Source of the DNA: Acanthosepion pharaonis
Taxonomy: Eukaryota; Mollusca; Cephalopoda; Sepiida; Sepiidae
Assembly: GCA_903632075.3 (NCBI GenBank)
Contig: CAHIKZ030000253.1
Span: 1,412,501 to 1,476,500, forward strand
Length of the DNA stretch: 64,000 bases
Direction of reading: 5' to 3'
Shown: positions 42,758 through 55,298 of the stretch, one piece after another
Layout of the letters: each line of letters begins with the position of its first letter
Position numbering within the stretch: position 1 is the first letter of the stretch
Position numbers and translations under genes: made by a program
Notes under the pieces: model-generated
The model's input: only the letters and a program-made list of their open reading frames with translations
What the model was told of the DNA's origin: nothing
The model's database searches: none

Positions 42758-43356
42758 TTATATATATATATGGAGAGAGAAAGAGAAAGAGGGAAACAAA
42801 GAGAAGGAGTTAATTTCACTAACATGTAACGTCAGAATATTGATCTTCTAAATCTTACTAATTAAATCAATCTGCAAGAATTTATCAGAACTAGGGTTCA
42901 TCTATAACCGCAAAAACCTTTAAACTTTCGAACTGACAAAAAAACAAACAGAAGACGAACAGAACAGTGTTTGCAAAAAGACTACAAAAATAATGTTTTC
43001 AGTAATAAAAAATCCTTTGTCCAAAAGACGCCGTAGTAAGATGTCCATGCCCAGCAGAGATAAAAGGCTTTAGCACTACGCTCTCAGGAATGTGACATTT
43101 GTTTGGATAAGGCAAACAAGTACTTAAAGTCTGTCAAAGACGTGTTTCTTTCAAGAAGGGCGTGGTATGTGACAGCACTCAAAATCTATTTCCGAGTTGG
43201 AAGTTTAGGCAAAACTTTTTCATTCAGAAAATGTAGGAAATTTCAAAATCTTTCTTCCATAATATACGTTAAAAACGTCTAGGTTGCATTAACGAAAGTA
43301 AATAGTTTATAATCATTTTTATATATATTCATACGTATCTATCTATCTCTCACTCT

Positions 43357-43358
<2 letters not shown>
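42758..43358. other. AT-rich DNA, no gene recognised
   Basis: A short TA run (42762-42771) and a GA-rich tract (42772-42810) flank the SINE head. Nothing else recognised. Confidence 0.5.

Positions 43359-43387
<29 letters not shown>
43359..43387. repeat. (TA)n microsatellite
   Basis: Short TA array. Confidence 0.95.
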
Positions 43388-43394
<7 letters not shown>

Positions 43395-43590
43395 ATCCAT
43401 CAAACAGAAAAGGTTATAGAAATGTCGTCAATCCATCCCGAGAGGTATATCGGGATGAAAAGGCAAAAGGGTTCAAAAGAGAGAAAATACAGCGAAATGA
43501 AAAAAAGGAAAAGGGATAAAAAATTAATAATAATAAAAAAGAAAGAAAGAAAAAAGAAAAAAATTACAATTTTAATTTCTTTTAGAAATT

Positions 43591-43705
43591 AAGGGAAGAA
43601 ATAGAAAGGGAAAGAGAGAGAGAGGGGGAAGGAAGAGAGGGAGAGAGGGAAAGGGGAATGGAGAGAAAGAGATTGAAAGAAAAGAAATGAAGGAAAGAAG
43701 AAATA
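43591..43705. repeat. Polypurine tract
   Basis: About 115 bp almost entirely A and G on the plus strand, with GAGAGAGAG and GGGAAAGG blocks. The overlapping minus frame is only Ser/Pro/Leu/Phe. Confidence 0.92.
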
Positions 43706-43892
43706 AATGATTAGCCTTTAACAAAAATAAATAAATTGAATCACCTAGAAAATTGTTTTCCTTAAAAGGGCTGAACAAGTGAATATACCGGGTAAGGGAA
43801 GGAAGAGGGGGATCGGAAGCAAATTGTCTAATAACGTCATGTCATTTTAGACAGCAATCAACATCACATAATAATCATAATTTTAATCTAAT

Positions 43893-43920
43893 AGTAATAA
43901 TAATAATAATAATAGTAATG
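43893..43920. repeat. (TAA)n microsatellite
   Basis: Short TAA run; no LINE end recognised next to it. Confidence 0.9.
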
Positions 43921-44628
43921 CATTTGGCCTCCGTTTGGTGTCTGTGGAGATATGATGTATTTTTCGAGGCTCCGTAGAAATGTAAAGTAAAATGTGTAAC
44001 AGATTTCATGGAAATATTTCAGCGTAAATTCTTTTTTTTTTTTTACTAATGAATTTTAACGTAATTATTAATTTTTTTATGAATTTTATGTAATTTTATT
44101 TTTTCAGTTCCTTTCTGATGTTAATTTAATTTTTGTCGTAATTTTTTGTTTATTTAGTTTTATTTCATTGATATTTCAGAAATATATACTTCAACGTAAA
44201 TATAACTCAACGTAAATATCCAATTAATTTAAATTTAAACCTATTTGACTATAAATTATAATTTATGTAAATTCTTATTTAACAAATAACGTATAATGAA
44301 AGCGATTATATTTTCTTTAAAAATACTTGATATATATGTACATATATGTATTAATTTGCTCATTACCGTATATTATATATTAAATTTATGATATTTAATA
44401 TTAAAGTCATGTTATTAAGCATTTACTATTTAAATGAGTTATTGTTATCATTGCCATTGTAGTTGACATCATTGCTGTTTCAAGAATTTTTAAAATCTGT
44501 TTTTCTTCACGGCGTCTCTGAATTACAAAAGCGTTTCCTTGTCATAGCAGTCCTTGAGGTCAAATGACTAAAAGTTACAAGAGAGATGCTGTTGATAGGA
44601 AGAAGAAAGGAAGCAGAATGCGATAATA

Positions 44629-44632
<4 letters not shown>
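43921..44632. other. AT-rich DNA, no gene recognised
   Basis: Very AT-rich; nothing seen. Confidence 0.5.

Positions 44633-44694
<62 letters not shown>
44633..44694. repeat. (TA)n microsatellite
   Basis: About 62 bp of TA repeat just upstream of a SINE copy. Confidence 0.98.
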
Positions 44695-44697
<3 letters not shown>

Positions 44698-44709
44698 TGT
44701 ATATGTACA

Positions 44710-45012
44710 GTGATTATGGGTATGGGTAAATAGCAGGATAGACTGGGTTCTATAGCCTTGGATGGCAACTGGTCTAGGAGAAGGACAACTGTGAATTTAA
44801 AACCTGCAGAGGGTCGTGTGGGGACCTAGTGGTACGTAGTGCACCGGGTCTCTGTATTCGGCCCTTCAAAAATTGTGGTTGGTTCTGTACAAATCTTTCA
44901 TTTCTATCATCAAATCATATGTATTGGTGTTTGGCTGTCGGTTCCTAGGAACTGGGCTGCTTCACCCTCATACACCGAATATGACGGAAGGGTTCGCCAT
45001 GTACAGTGATTG
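44710..45012 (+). mobile_element. SINE family 2, headless copy (plus)
   Basis: Contains ATGGGTAAATAGCAGGATAG, GGGTTCTATAGCC, AATTTAAAACCTGC, GTATTCGGCCCTTCAAAAAT and GGTTCCTAGGAACTGGGCTG in the same order as 42757-42391. The tRNA-like head is missing; the copy begins close to a TA array. Confidence 0.85.
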
Positions 45013-45519
45013 ATATAAAGCCACAAATTAAATTTTAGATTAATAATATTTTAATTTTAGAGACACGTTACTAAGTTATACTATTTGTTGATATACCTAA
45101 TATGTAATCAGTACCTATTAGTTTTATTTATTTTTTACTCATCATTTTTTATTCATTTTTTACATTTATGAAACTCCTATTACTGATTCGACTAACCGTG
45201 ATCTGCTGGGTCACTGAAGCCTCAGCTTGTAAAATATTGAAGTTGATTTCAGCACTGAAAGTAAAACAGAAGGGGAAAAGAAGGTATCACTTTTAAGGAA
45301 ATTGAAATAAAAAAAATACTTACTATATAAACAACACGTATTTTTCAATTTTATTCACTGGGGATTATTATTTTAAATCAGATTAACTTAAAAAATATTT
45401 TTTAATATTCCAAGAAATATTTGAAAATCCTATTCCCTTGAAAATGTTTTTTTAAATATGGTAATTTTTTTTTGTTTAAATATTTAAAATATTGTTTGTC
45501 TAAGAAGAGCTGAAATCAC
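45013..45519. other. AT-rich DNA, no gene recognised
   Basis: Nothing seen. Confidence 0.5.
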
Positions 45520-45622
45520 ACAATCAAAGAGAGATGGAAAGAGAGAAGTGGAAAGAGATAGATGGAAAGAGAGAGAGAGGTGGAAAGAGAGATAGAGGTG
45601 GAAAAAGAGAGGTGGAGAAAAA
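45520..45622. repeat. GGAAAGAGAGA-type degenerate purine repeat
   Basis: GTGGAAAGAGAGA-like units recur about eight times with small changes. Confidence 0.88.
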
Positions 45623-45670
45623 CTTAAATCATTATTCGCCCGATGGCCAACGTATACACGATTCACAGAC

Positions 45671-45671
45671 T

Positions 45672-45708
<37 letters not shown>
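45671..45708. repeat. (TAGA)n tetranucleotide repeat
   Basis: Nine or so tandem TAGA units. Confidence 0.97.
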
Positions 45709-45709
<1 letters not shown>

Positions 45710-45864
45710 TTAGGAAGAAAAGACAAAGAGAAATGCAATAGTAGTAGTGATGGTAGTGGTGTTAATGGTGATGATGGTGATGGCCGTGATTGTGGTGATA
45801 CTGACTTTTCGATAATTTGATAATTTTCGATAAATTTTAATGTTCTTTTTGTTATTTATATATT

Positions 45865-45868
<4 letters not shown>

Positions 45869-45922
<54 letters not shown>
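45869..45922. repeat. (TA)n microsatellite
   Basis: TA array. Confidence 0.98.
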
Positions 45923-45927
<5 letters not shown>

Positions 45928-47639
45928 ATTTATTTCATAAGCTATAAAATACAAACACTTATATTTTTCTTTAAATATTATTAACTGTATTCATGGCTAA
46001 AACATATTTGTGTAGTAACAAGATTAGGGAGATTTGAATATAGTTTTATATTATTTAAGATAAGAGAGAAAAAAATCAAAGAAAGTTTCGTTGAAAGTTA
46101 TATCGGAGTCTGGTGAAGTATGTCGTGTCTCTTTGGGATTCAAACGCTTATAAACGAAGATTTTACCTTTGTTGTTCATAGTACCAATAGTAAAAAAAAA
46201 AAAAAAAAAAGATTTTACAGCTGTTGTTAGTAATAGCAAAAAAAAAAAAAAGCAGGAGGATACCTGGCCCACTTAACGTGATGGCCCACTTAACGTGATG
46301 GGTATCCTCTGGCGCCCACGAACCAGCCTCCCACGTATGGGTAAATACTAACTATAATGCTGACACAATGAAAAATATTGATGAAGCGCATCGGTCGTCT
46401 CGCGGGTCAACAAGGACCACGATCCTCAGTGAGGAAACAGACTAGGAGCAAAATGCCTACAACTGGAACAATCTATACCCAATGAAAACTAGAGGAAAAC
46501 CACGCCAAGGACAGACCTCACAGAGGCCCTCTATATTCATTAAAAGAAAATCCCACAAAAGAACAATAAATAAATGCTCTATGGAAGTGTATATTGAAGT
46601 AATGATAGCCTTTTACACCGCTACGATAAATCAGAAAATGACAATAACGACCAAAGCTGCTTATAATATCTGGCGAGAAAAAAAATTGCCTGAAACAGGC
46701 TAAACATCGATGATAAAAAATAGCCAATGTCACGCTTGACATCATCAGGAAAAAAAGAAAACCTGGCATAGAAATCGAAAGCATCAGAGAAACATCATAA
46801 ATAGATTAAACGTTAACATCAAGGGCTAAATACCAACAACAGAGATGAACGGCATGCAGAGGAACGAATAGAAACCAGTTGTAATAATCCCTCTGATTTA
46901 CACAAGCAAATAGAGGAAGGTAATGACGAATATGAGAGAGGAACAGAGATGACAAAAACATCCGATATAAATGGGTGAATGTAAACAAAATCTCTTCCTA
47001 TGAAATGCCGACAATTCCAAAAGTAAGAAAGGAAACCATCAACTTTGCTAACCAAGCAATTAGAAATATAAGGAATGAAATGGAAAGACCGCTGAACCTA
47101 ACAGAAAGTAATCATCTTATATACGCAGCTTCGGCAATGAACTCAGAAATAATATGTGAAAAAGTAAAAAACAAACAAACATAAACGAGCAATTTTCACT
47201 TATAAGTGAAGCAGACAAGGGCTCCAAAAGGAAAAAAAGAAAAAGGAAACAACTGAAACGAAGCCGTGATATAAAGAATAAGATTGACGTACCAATATTT
47301 AAAGAGAAGCTGAAACAAGAAATTCAAGAGAAGGCACAGAGAATCAGGCGCCATGAAAAAAGCAACAGGTTCCTCTGGAAAAACAAGAAATCACAAGAAA
47401 CTATATCGACAATTTGGAAAAAGTAAAATAGAGATAAATGACCCACCTAATATCCAGGAAGTCGACGAGTTCTAGCGTAAGATGTGGGAAAACTGCCAAA
47501 TGCACACTGAAAGTGCTACACGGATCAAGCAACAACAACAACACACACATATAGAGTAACAAAAATGGACGAATATCGATATTACTGAAAAAACCACTGC
47601 CATTTGCAAAACCAAACACTAGAAAGCACCAGAAATTGA

Positions 47640-48545
47640 CCGAATAGCCAATGTTTGGATAAAAAAAACTATCTACCACCCACCTAGACCTCACACATGC
47701 ATACAATGATATAATCATAAACCCAGAAAAATTCTCCAAATGGCTCAAATGGAGAATAACATGCCTACCCACAAAGACAGAAGAGACGCAGAACCCGAAG
47801 AACTATAGACCCATTACATGCCTACCAACAATGTACAAGATCCTCACTGCTATCATAACCGAGAGGAGATACAACTTCCTCAAGAAAAAAAATTTACTTC
47901 CAGCAGAACAGAAGGAATGTAAAAGAACAAGTTACATGTGCAAGGACCAAATAATTATCAATAAAACAAGATTGGAAGAGGTGCGAAGAAAGAAAAGAAA
48001 CTTATCGACATCATGAATTGAATACAGAAAAGCATTCGACAGTGTTCCACACTTATGGATAAAGAAGAGCTTAACAATATACAGAATATGCCTCCCAACG
48101 GTGAAATTCATAACGGAGAGCATAAAATCTGGAAGACAACACTAAATCTAAACCATACAAACGCGTCATTAACATCGAGACCAATCAACATCAAAAGAGG
48201 GATATTCCCATGAGATTCATTAACACCCACTACCATTCTGCCTTGCATTAGCGAAACTCAGCTGCCTACTGAACAATAGTAACCACGGATACAAATCACA
48301 GAATGGCAAACGGAATCACTTATTTTATATTGATGATCTTAAAGCGTTTGGCAAGGATGACAACCGGCAGAAAAAACCTAATCACCATTGTCAAAGCCTT
48401 CAGCGAAGACATTAGGATAGAGTTCGGAATCGACAAATGTGCCAAAGCAACCTTCAAAGTCGGTAGACTAAAGAAAACTACAATTTTAGACGTTAGTATC
48501 AGCAACAGGATTAAGGAACTAGACCAAGATGGTACATAAAAATAC
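47640..48545 (+). pseudogene. Reverse transcriptase region of the long LINE
   Basis: The fingers motif appears near 47760-47830 as ENPKNYRPIT-like residues (QNPEEL* and CLPTMYKILTAIITERRYNF). LLPAEQKECKRTSYMCKDQI follows at 47896. Motif A is IEYRKAFDSVPHLW at about 48017-48058, with the catalytic Asp kept. Motif C is FYIDDLK at 48323-48343, again with both Asp kept. Thumb sequences follow as TIRKEYYRRVYLVLESEFNW at 48591. Stops occur after NLSTS, within the motif B area, and elsewhere. Intact, it would copy the element RNA at a nicked target. Confidence 0.82.
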
Positions 48546-49224
48546 ATATGGATTAATGAAGGAAGAAAAATACAACATTCAATTATGAAGAAAACGATCC
48601 GAAAAGAATATTATAGAAGAGTATATTTGGTACTAGAAAGCGAATTTAATTGGGTCAATAAAATGAATGCTATCAACCCCTTAGCAGTCGTAACATTCAG
48701 CTTCAACGTTATTAAATGGAAGTTGAATGACATTAAAAGATTAAAAGACATGGAAAATGCTTACCGAAATGCAGCACCCGAAGTTAGATGTTGATAGGCT
48801 GTACGCACCAAGAGCTTTAGGAAGCCGAAGTCTAATCCAACATTAATTAACTCTAAAAGCTTCAACAATCGGACTGGAAGCCTACGTCACAAAAACCAAT
48901 GATCCTCTTCTACAAATAGTAAAACAGCAAATCCACTCCATCAACAAAGAAGCTGCACTTTTCAAGAAACTTAATATACCTGAAATCTTACAAAAAAAAA
49001 ACGAAGCGAAAACAAGAAAGCAAAACAACTAGGCCAAATTAAATTACAAAATCTGGGGGGACAAGGCATTGAATGGCAGATACATAAAAAGAACGAAAGA
49101 AGCAGATTTGGACTAACAGAAAATATATCAATGGCAGAAGAGCAACGGGCTGAAAGCTGAGAGTGAAGGCCTAATTATTGCAGCTCAGGATCAAAGCCTT
49201 GCAATCATATCCTGTTAGTATCAT

Positions 49225-49795
49225 ATAATCAAGGATGGAACTAATCTGAAATGCAAGATCTGCGGAAAATATTATTAACCTCTCGACCTTATTATGTCAG
49301 GATGTCCGGAACTAGCAAAAATATGAACATACCCACGGACATAACAAGGTAGCTATATTTGTGCACTGGAAGGTATGCAAGAAGCACAAAACCGAAACCA
49401 CGGAGAGATGGTATGACCACCAACCAGACACGGCTACTCAAAATAAAGATGTAACTATTCTCTGGGATATGCCACTTCAAACTGACAGGAAATAAAAGCC
49501 AAAATATTCATAAATTTTATGCTTATTGACATAGCAGTACAATCCGAGAGCAACACCTCCATAAAAATTATCGAGAAATTGTCAAAATACAAGTAACTGG
49601 AGATCGAGATTAACAGGATATGGGAGATGAAGACTGAAACACATCAATAGTAATCGGAATCCTAGGCGTTGAGGGTAAAGGAATGGAGAGTTTTACTAAC
49701 AGTGTCCCACGTAGCATCAACATATATGTCGCCCAGAAGATGGCCCTACTAGGATCTTCCCATATAAAAGTGCTATGAATTAAATGACAATTCTC
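49225..49795 (+). pseudogene. Cys-His knuckle and endonuclease region of the long LINE
   Basis: LKCKICGKYY near 49248, then MSGCPELAKI near 49290, corresponds to a CxxC...H...C knuckle; the histidine position is lost (LDLI). Further on, VTILWDMPLQTDR near 49450 precedes the endonuclease motif, whose RPD is degraded. LIDIAVQSESNTSIKIIEKL near 49525 supplies the LID part. The tail contains EIEINRIWEMKTET. In this LINE type the knuckle and nuclease recognise and nick the target DNA; this copy cannot. Confidence 0.7.
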
Positions 49796-49895
49796 CTACA
49801 AGGCCTAAGGACCATAGTTTGGAGCTGGCTCTACGGGATACAAAGCAGGAAACATAACACACAAACAATAATAACAATAATAATGATAATATCCA

Positions 49896-52800
49896 ACATA
49901 AATAAAATAATAAAATAAATAATAAAATAAAATTAAATAAATATATAAATAAATCAACAAATAGAACTGTATTTCTTGCTATATGGTAATTCCCCTCAAA
50001 CTATAAAAAGCACCTATATTTTGATAAGAAATATTTTGGAAAAATAAACAATATTCAAATAATAATACTTTTATATGTATTTATTGTTTATTTTTAAAAA
50101 TTTACAAATTAATTTGTTTTGTTATCAAAATTTAACCCTTTATAACCACATAAATTCTATTCTGGGGGTCACCAGTGTGCCAAAAAGACTTATTATTATT
50201 ATTATTTTAACATTATGATTTGGAGTCGTTATTTATAATCATATTTATTTAATTCTGGGACATCTAGTGTTTCATGAAAGTTTTAGTTCCGATCTTGCAC
50301 CCCAGCTCAGGTTTCAAGATAAATGAAGCACGGTGATTTCTAGTTTAATAGCCCGTCATTTAATGATAGAAGTTACGGTTATATATGGTCATATATGGAT
50401 GCGGTGTGTGTGTGTGGGGGGGGGAATACAGTATCAGTGGAAAATAAGAAATATATAAATAGCTATATATGTTTGGCGATAAACAATAATATCAACGTCT
50501 CGCAGGTTATTAAGATGCAGTGAGTTCGATCCTCACTGAGTAATCACTTTGTGTTGCCTTCAAACTAAACTAGACTATCTATAAAAAATAATTGTAACCA
50601 CAATCCAGAGACTCTCCAAGAGAATAGAACAAAAAATGACAGGAATTCGAGCAAATCTTTTTATCCAGGCAAGTAGATTTCTTAGATATTCTACCTCTCA
50701 GTTTCAACGAACCAAGAATTCAGAAAGGGTGAATGCTGAAAAAATATTCATATTTTGTTAGAGAAACACAAATTTGACAATTGTACTCATCATTACTGGC
50801 ACACTTGGAAAATGGAAGCAGTAAAACTTCAATGAAGAATTGAGAGAAATTGAACAGCGCACAAAATCAATCGGGAAAGTATTCAACTATTTAATATTAA
50901 CAGAAAATAGTCTACCGAGACAATGACAGCTTACCCTGTTCAAGATACTCTCCCTGGCACCAATTGTCCCTAACCCAAATTCCTTTCCATTTTTCAGAAA
51001 GTTCGCAAAATCTTTCGAAAATCTATCAACTCCCTCATCACGAACGTTCAAGCAGTGGCTTTACAGTTTGACAAGACGAATAAGTTACAGATCAGCAAAT
51101 TTGACCCCCGGGGGACAAGTGACATACCTATGGGTGACTTTTATCAAAAACAAATCACTAAACGAGATGTGAAAAGTCTACTCTTTTGTCACTCGTTAAT
51201 GTGATGATCATAATGTACACAAACTCAACCCATGAGTCTTAGTACCGGTTAAATAACCCCACGTGTGTATGAGCTGTTATGTTTCCTATTATTGGTTACC
51301 AGGGTTGTATCAGGACTGTGCAACCGGTTCACGATATATTCAAAATAGTTAGATAGGTTCCAGATAGACTTTGTAATGTTGAAATCCGCTGAAACACAAA
51401 AGAGTCTGCTGAAGTATAAAGATACATTTTGTACTTTCATGAAAATTTATATTTCATAGGTTGTTAGTAAGAATTATAACGGGGTAAAATCCCATCAAGT
51501 AGAAATAAACAACGTAATTATTGCAACCATACGACAAAATTATTAAATGAATGTTTGATACTAGGGAGGGTGCTGGATTAAGAACAGATTTGCTGTCAAA
51601 TGATCCACAATGAGAAACTCATACAACAAAAGAAAATTATTAGCACTGGGAATAAACCCAAAGACACCTGCAAATGTAAGAGATATAGATCTAAAAATGA
51701 TCTAAACACGTTTCCTATTGACGTTACATGTTCAAAGCTTTCGTGCTTCAATTCTCTGACAGATCGGCTCCTGAAAGGCTTCATCACTCTGCTAATCGAT
51801 TCATTGGGGGAATAACTTGCGGCATTATTCTGTCAACCTGCCTATCTTTCTTTAGTGTTCTTACGGTGGATAAACTTAGTGTCAACTTTAATCTCTGGAC
51901 TATAAGCCCTTCTTGTTTCATTGTATCCTGACAAATGTATTATAGATATTCTCGAAATAGATACTAGTTGGGGTAGCAATTCCCGAAATCATGTAATCAC
52001 CGTGAAACAGGACACACCGACAAATAGTTTGCAAAGTATTTCTTTACGGCTGACACATCGATGATTAGTAGGTTGATGTAAATGTCTTTAGCTCCTAATT
52101 AAGAATTCTATCCGCTATTTTCATGCTATCTTTAGATGCTTTTCTTTAGAATATCTCCTTCCCTCATAATACGTCAATTACTTATAGTATCTTTTATTAA
52201 ACAAAGTATAATCAATTGTTATTAAATTTCGATTCATTTTTCATTCATTTTAATTATAAAATGAACTATTTTTATCGCATCCAAGATCATTGGTTAAATG
52301 TCATTCGTAATATTTTTGATTTTGATTTTATCATGCAATCTCAACAGTCATTAATTACTGCCTAATATTTATTTAATCTTAATTTTAGTTGCTTTTCATC
52401 GTGACTTTTTAGACACTTAATCTACAGATATTTCTCTACAGTTCTATGAGAATTAAAAAAAAACTCTTGACGTGAATCGAACTCTCATTTTTATTTATAG
52501 ATGCTGACAAATGTTAATAAACTAAAAGTTCGGTTTAATATCACTGTCCGTCATTCGGAATATGTTAGAGAAATCTTGGGCTTGCCTACAAATTTTATTT
52601 TTATTTTTCGTGACCATAACTAATTTTATTATTTTATTTTAGTTTGTTGAAAGTCATAACAGAATCGAAATTACGGCGACATTTATGCAGTCGGTCACTG
52701 AAGTATAAGTAGACATAACTTTATGATAACAAAACATTTATTTTACTTAACAATTTTCAATCTCGTATTTATTGTTAATGCACGTAATTCAGCTGTGAAT

Positions 52801-53100
52801 ATTAGTCGCATTGATCGAATATTATACAATGAAACTTTCAAATCAAAATTTAGCTAATATCAATTCACTTTCAGTTATCAAGTGTGCACAAGGGCTAGGC
52901 AAGTTTCAGGAAAAGTTGAGGAAGAGATTTAAAAGCATTTCAATCAAAATGACAATAAACAAATTTGAGTACTTGAAAAATAGTGAACAGACTGAAGGAA
53001 GTTGCAACATCAGCAAGTGAACATACAAGTAAAATTGCCTGATTGACTTTCCTAATTCTGGCACAAGGCTACAAATATGCAGCACTCATGAAGATTCGGT
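49896..53100. other. AT-rich DNA with one tRNA-like piece, no gene recognised
   Basis: A B-box-like GTGAGTTCGATCCTCAC at 50519-50535 suggests a SINE head of the type at 26.7 kb. A TTA run lies at 50188-50206 and a (TG)n(G)n run near 50405-50424. Frames at 51596-51931 and 52811-53020 have no family motif I can name. Confidence 0.45.
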
Positions 53101-53109
53101 CTCACTTCC

Positions 53110-53640
53110 CCAAGTTTGATCGAATAACACGTGAATAACAACGTTGTCAAGCATGCTGATGGGGGTTTATATCCAACGCAGTATCAGTCTATCAACTCAT
53201 TGTCGATTATCAACCAGGAGATAGTTGATCATCTCAAAAGAAGCAACCCGATAGGCGACAAACAGCATAGATTTCTCTTTTCAGATCCACTGCTGATGTC
53301 ATCGCGCACAGAACCCTTGATGATACCGAAGTTTAAGGACGTTTCCAAACATCAGGCCGATCGGAGCTTTACAGATGATCTCTCTTTTGACCTAACTCAA
53401 TGAAGCTTAATGAAGGAAAGAATAGCTTGTAATTTTCAGTAGCACAAAACTAAAGTAGTATTATTTCTCCCTCCTCGTTCCGTATTGTACTCTAAATGAG
53501 GCCCCATGCATTGAACCTCTATTGAGTCTCAAGTTCACTCCGGATATCAAGAAGGTTGACAAATTGTTGGCTAAGTTTATAGCTCCATGAAGAATCTGAT
53601 TACCTGTGGCATGTTTAATTCTTTAGTCAGTTATGTGCCA
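53110..53640 (+). mobile_element. Jockey-like LINE reverse transcriptase remnant
   Basis: The 90-codon frame at 53131-53403 reads VVKHADGGLYPTQYQSINSL, corresponding to the family GD...P.NYRPISLL, then IINQEIVDHLKRSNPIGDKQ followed by HRFLFSDP (the family QxGFR and TADV region). After an internal deletion the sequence resembles the post-YxDD thumb (MKLNEGKNSL near 53401, KVVLFLPP near 53452). The catalytic YxDD region is missing and further frameshifts follow. Confidence 0.72.
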
Positions 53641-53694
53641 TGAGTGATACACTTTTGATACATGTCTGACTAGGCAGATTTTTCCCGCAGTATG

Positions 53695-53890
53695 TTGCTA
53701 TTTTTTTCTGCGGTAGACCAGTTGCCATTCAAGGTTATAGAAACCCGCTCTGTCCTGCTGGGGGAGAATAAGAGGTTTCATACCTTTTCCAAGGGTATCA
53801 GCATGTAAGTGAAATGTAATGGATTCGAATGGATTTCAAACTCGGCTCTCCAATTCCTCAATCTGAGCCGCTATCCGTAACTCCTTTAAT
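53695..53890 (-). mobile_element. SINE family 2, head half (minus)
   Basis: Minus-strand GAGTTACGGATAGCGGCTCA and GAGCCGAGTTTGAAATCCAT correspond to the A- and B-box regions; the body blocks CCCTTGGAAAAGGTATG and CAACTGGTCTACC follow before the copy ends near 53695. Confidence 0.78.
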
Positions 53891-54902
53891 GTTTACACGA
53901 ATCAAAATAGACAAAAAGTCGAATATCGTTGTTATATACGGAATGGAGCTGCTCAGTCGTCAGTTTCCAGCCTGGCTACGGTTAAAAATTATTTACGATT
54001 TCTTTTCGTCGAAGACTAATTATGACAAACGCTACACAGTAAGACGATCGCTTACGCTATCGCTATTTCCATGCCAATTCTTCAAATGATCTCCAGTCTT
54101 TAGTTCAATAAGTTCATGCTTTTACAGCTAAAATATGCCATGTTAATTCCACATAGGCGAATCAGCCAAATTTCTAAATATACTTAGACAGCATTTTCCC
54201 AAAAACTGCCACTTTGGGAAACTAACTTGCTCGTAAGTATTTCCATAAACATTAGTCTTTGCCTCTTCAAGTCAAAGATCAAACGTTGTCTACCATACTT
54301 ATTCTTATAATCGCCCTTTCCTATCAGCTCCATTTTGGCTCATTCGCCATTAACATTTTAAGCGTAATACTCCACTTTGACTGGCTCTCTACTCTTCTAT
54401 CGTGCTAATTCTAGAATGAAAACGTGTTGAAGTAGAGTTAGACTATCAAATTGTTAATTGTTATTTATCAAAAGATACGTAAAATAGATGTTTCAATATT
54501 TGCCTAGAACAACAAACCAATTGTATTTTCTTCCCCTCAGGTTATACCGAATTCTTAGTATAGATCTGTGGAAATATTTCAGGAAGTCATATGAGATGCA
54601 GCTACAAATAAAATGTCTTTGTCAAGTTGTTTTGTTTTCAAACTCAGGTAAATATTGAAACCATACACAAACCGAAAACTATTTTTTAAACTGAAGTCGT
54701 AGCCTCTTTATTCTTCACGTGACATAGGCGTTCAAGACTAGATAATAATCAAATGATGATCGTTCTATGAAAGCACTTTACAAGCATAGAAAGATGACGC
54801 TATACAGTCTTTCTGGAATTCATTTTCAATTTACAGCCTTCTGTGAAATACTAAAATCAGCATAGTTCTTATTAATCATCTAGGTTTTTTGGCTTCCCTT
54901 GT

Positions 54903-55075
54903 GAGATGCGTGCCTATCGCGAATATGTCAAGGATAAAAAGCGAAGCGCTTTAAAAGAAGCAAAACTGGCAGCGGCAAAGTAGTTATCTTTTTTTTACGC
55001 CCCGAGCAAGGCGTGAAGCCACTAGGATGCAGGGGCTTACAGAAGATTTATCTGAACGAAAGCTAAAAAATAATG
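54903..55075 (+). pseudogene. Unassigned Lys/Ala/Arg-rich coding-like fragment
   Basis: An open stretch reads CEMRAYREYVKDKKRSAL then KEAKLAAAK before a TAG at 54981. After a shift of frame a second stretch reads TPRARREATRMQGLTEDL then SERKLKNNG (to ~55074). The composition is unlike the AT-driven frames nearby and suggests a helical, basic protein segment with an early frameshift. I do not recognise the family; a transposon or virus-like element is possible. Confidence 0.35.
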
Positions 55076-55160
55076 GATGACTAGTGAAATTCTAGACATA
55101 AAGAACGCCAATAAATGGTGAATAATATATGAAGATAAATAAAACCATAATATACATACA

Positions 55161-55163
55161 TAC

Positions 55164-55231
<68 letters not shown>
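55161..55231. repeat. (CATA)n(TA)n(TG)n microsatellite
   Basis: A short TA block passes into 50 bp of TG. Confidence 0.97.
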
Positions 55232-55235
<4 letters not shown>

Positions 55236-55298
55236 TTATCATTTAATTTTTCTTTGGCTATTTCAATTTGCCTTTTCACAAGGCTACATTTATAATTC

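Larger units (their letters stand above)
46262..49895 (+). mobile_element. Long decayed LINE with C-terminal restriction-like endonuclease region (plus)
   Basis: A 3.6-kb copy whose shattered frames follow one order throughout. The 5' untranslated part includes a tandem GGCCCACTTAACGTGATGG at 46266-46303. An N-terminal region follows (KTRGKPRQGQTSQRPS at 46482; MTITTKAAYNIWREK). Then comes a Lys/Arg-rich middle, a reverse transcriptase (47.7-48.8 kb) and a C-terminal Cys/His plus endonuclease region (49.2-49.8 kb). The 3' end at 49865-49895 has AAC/AAT repeats (ACAATAATAAC...). It is the same type of element as the minus-strand fragments at 19.2 and 40.5 kb. Dozens of stops and shifts make it a pseudogene. 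Confidence 0.8.

Noticed and set aside
43572..43778. Minus frame rich in Pro, Ser, Leu and Phe
   Set aside because: Translation of the polypurine tract.
47401..47772. 123-codon minus frame
   Set aside because: It is antisense to the LINE reverse transcriptase region and shows no motif of its own.
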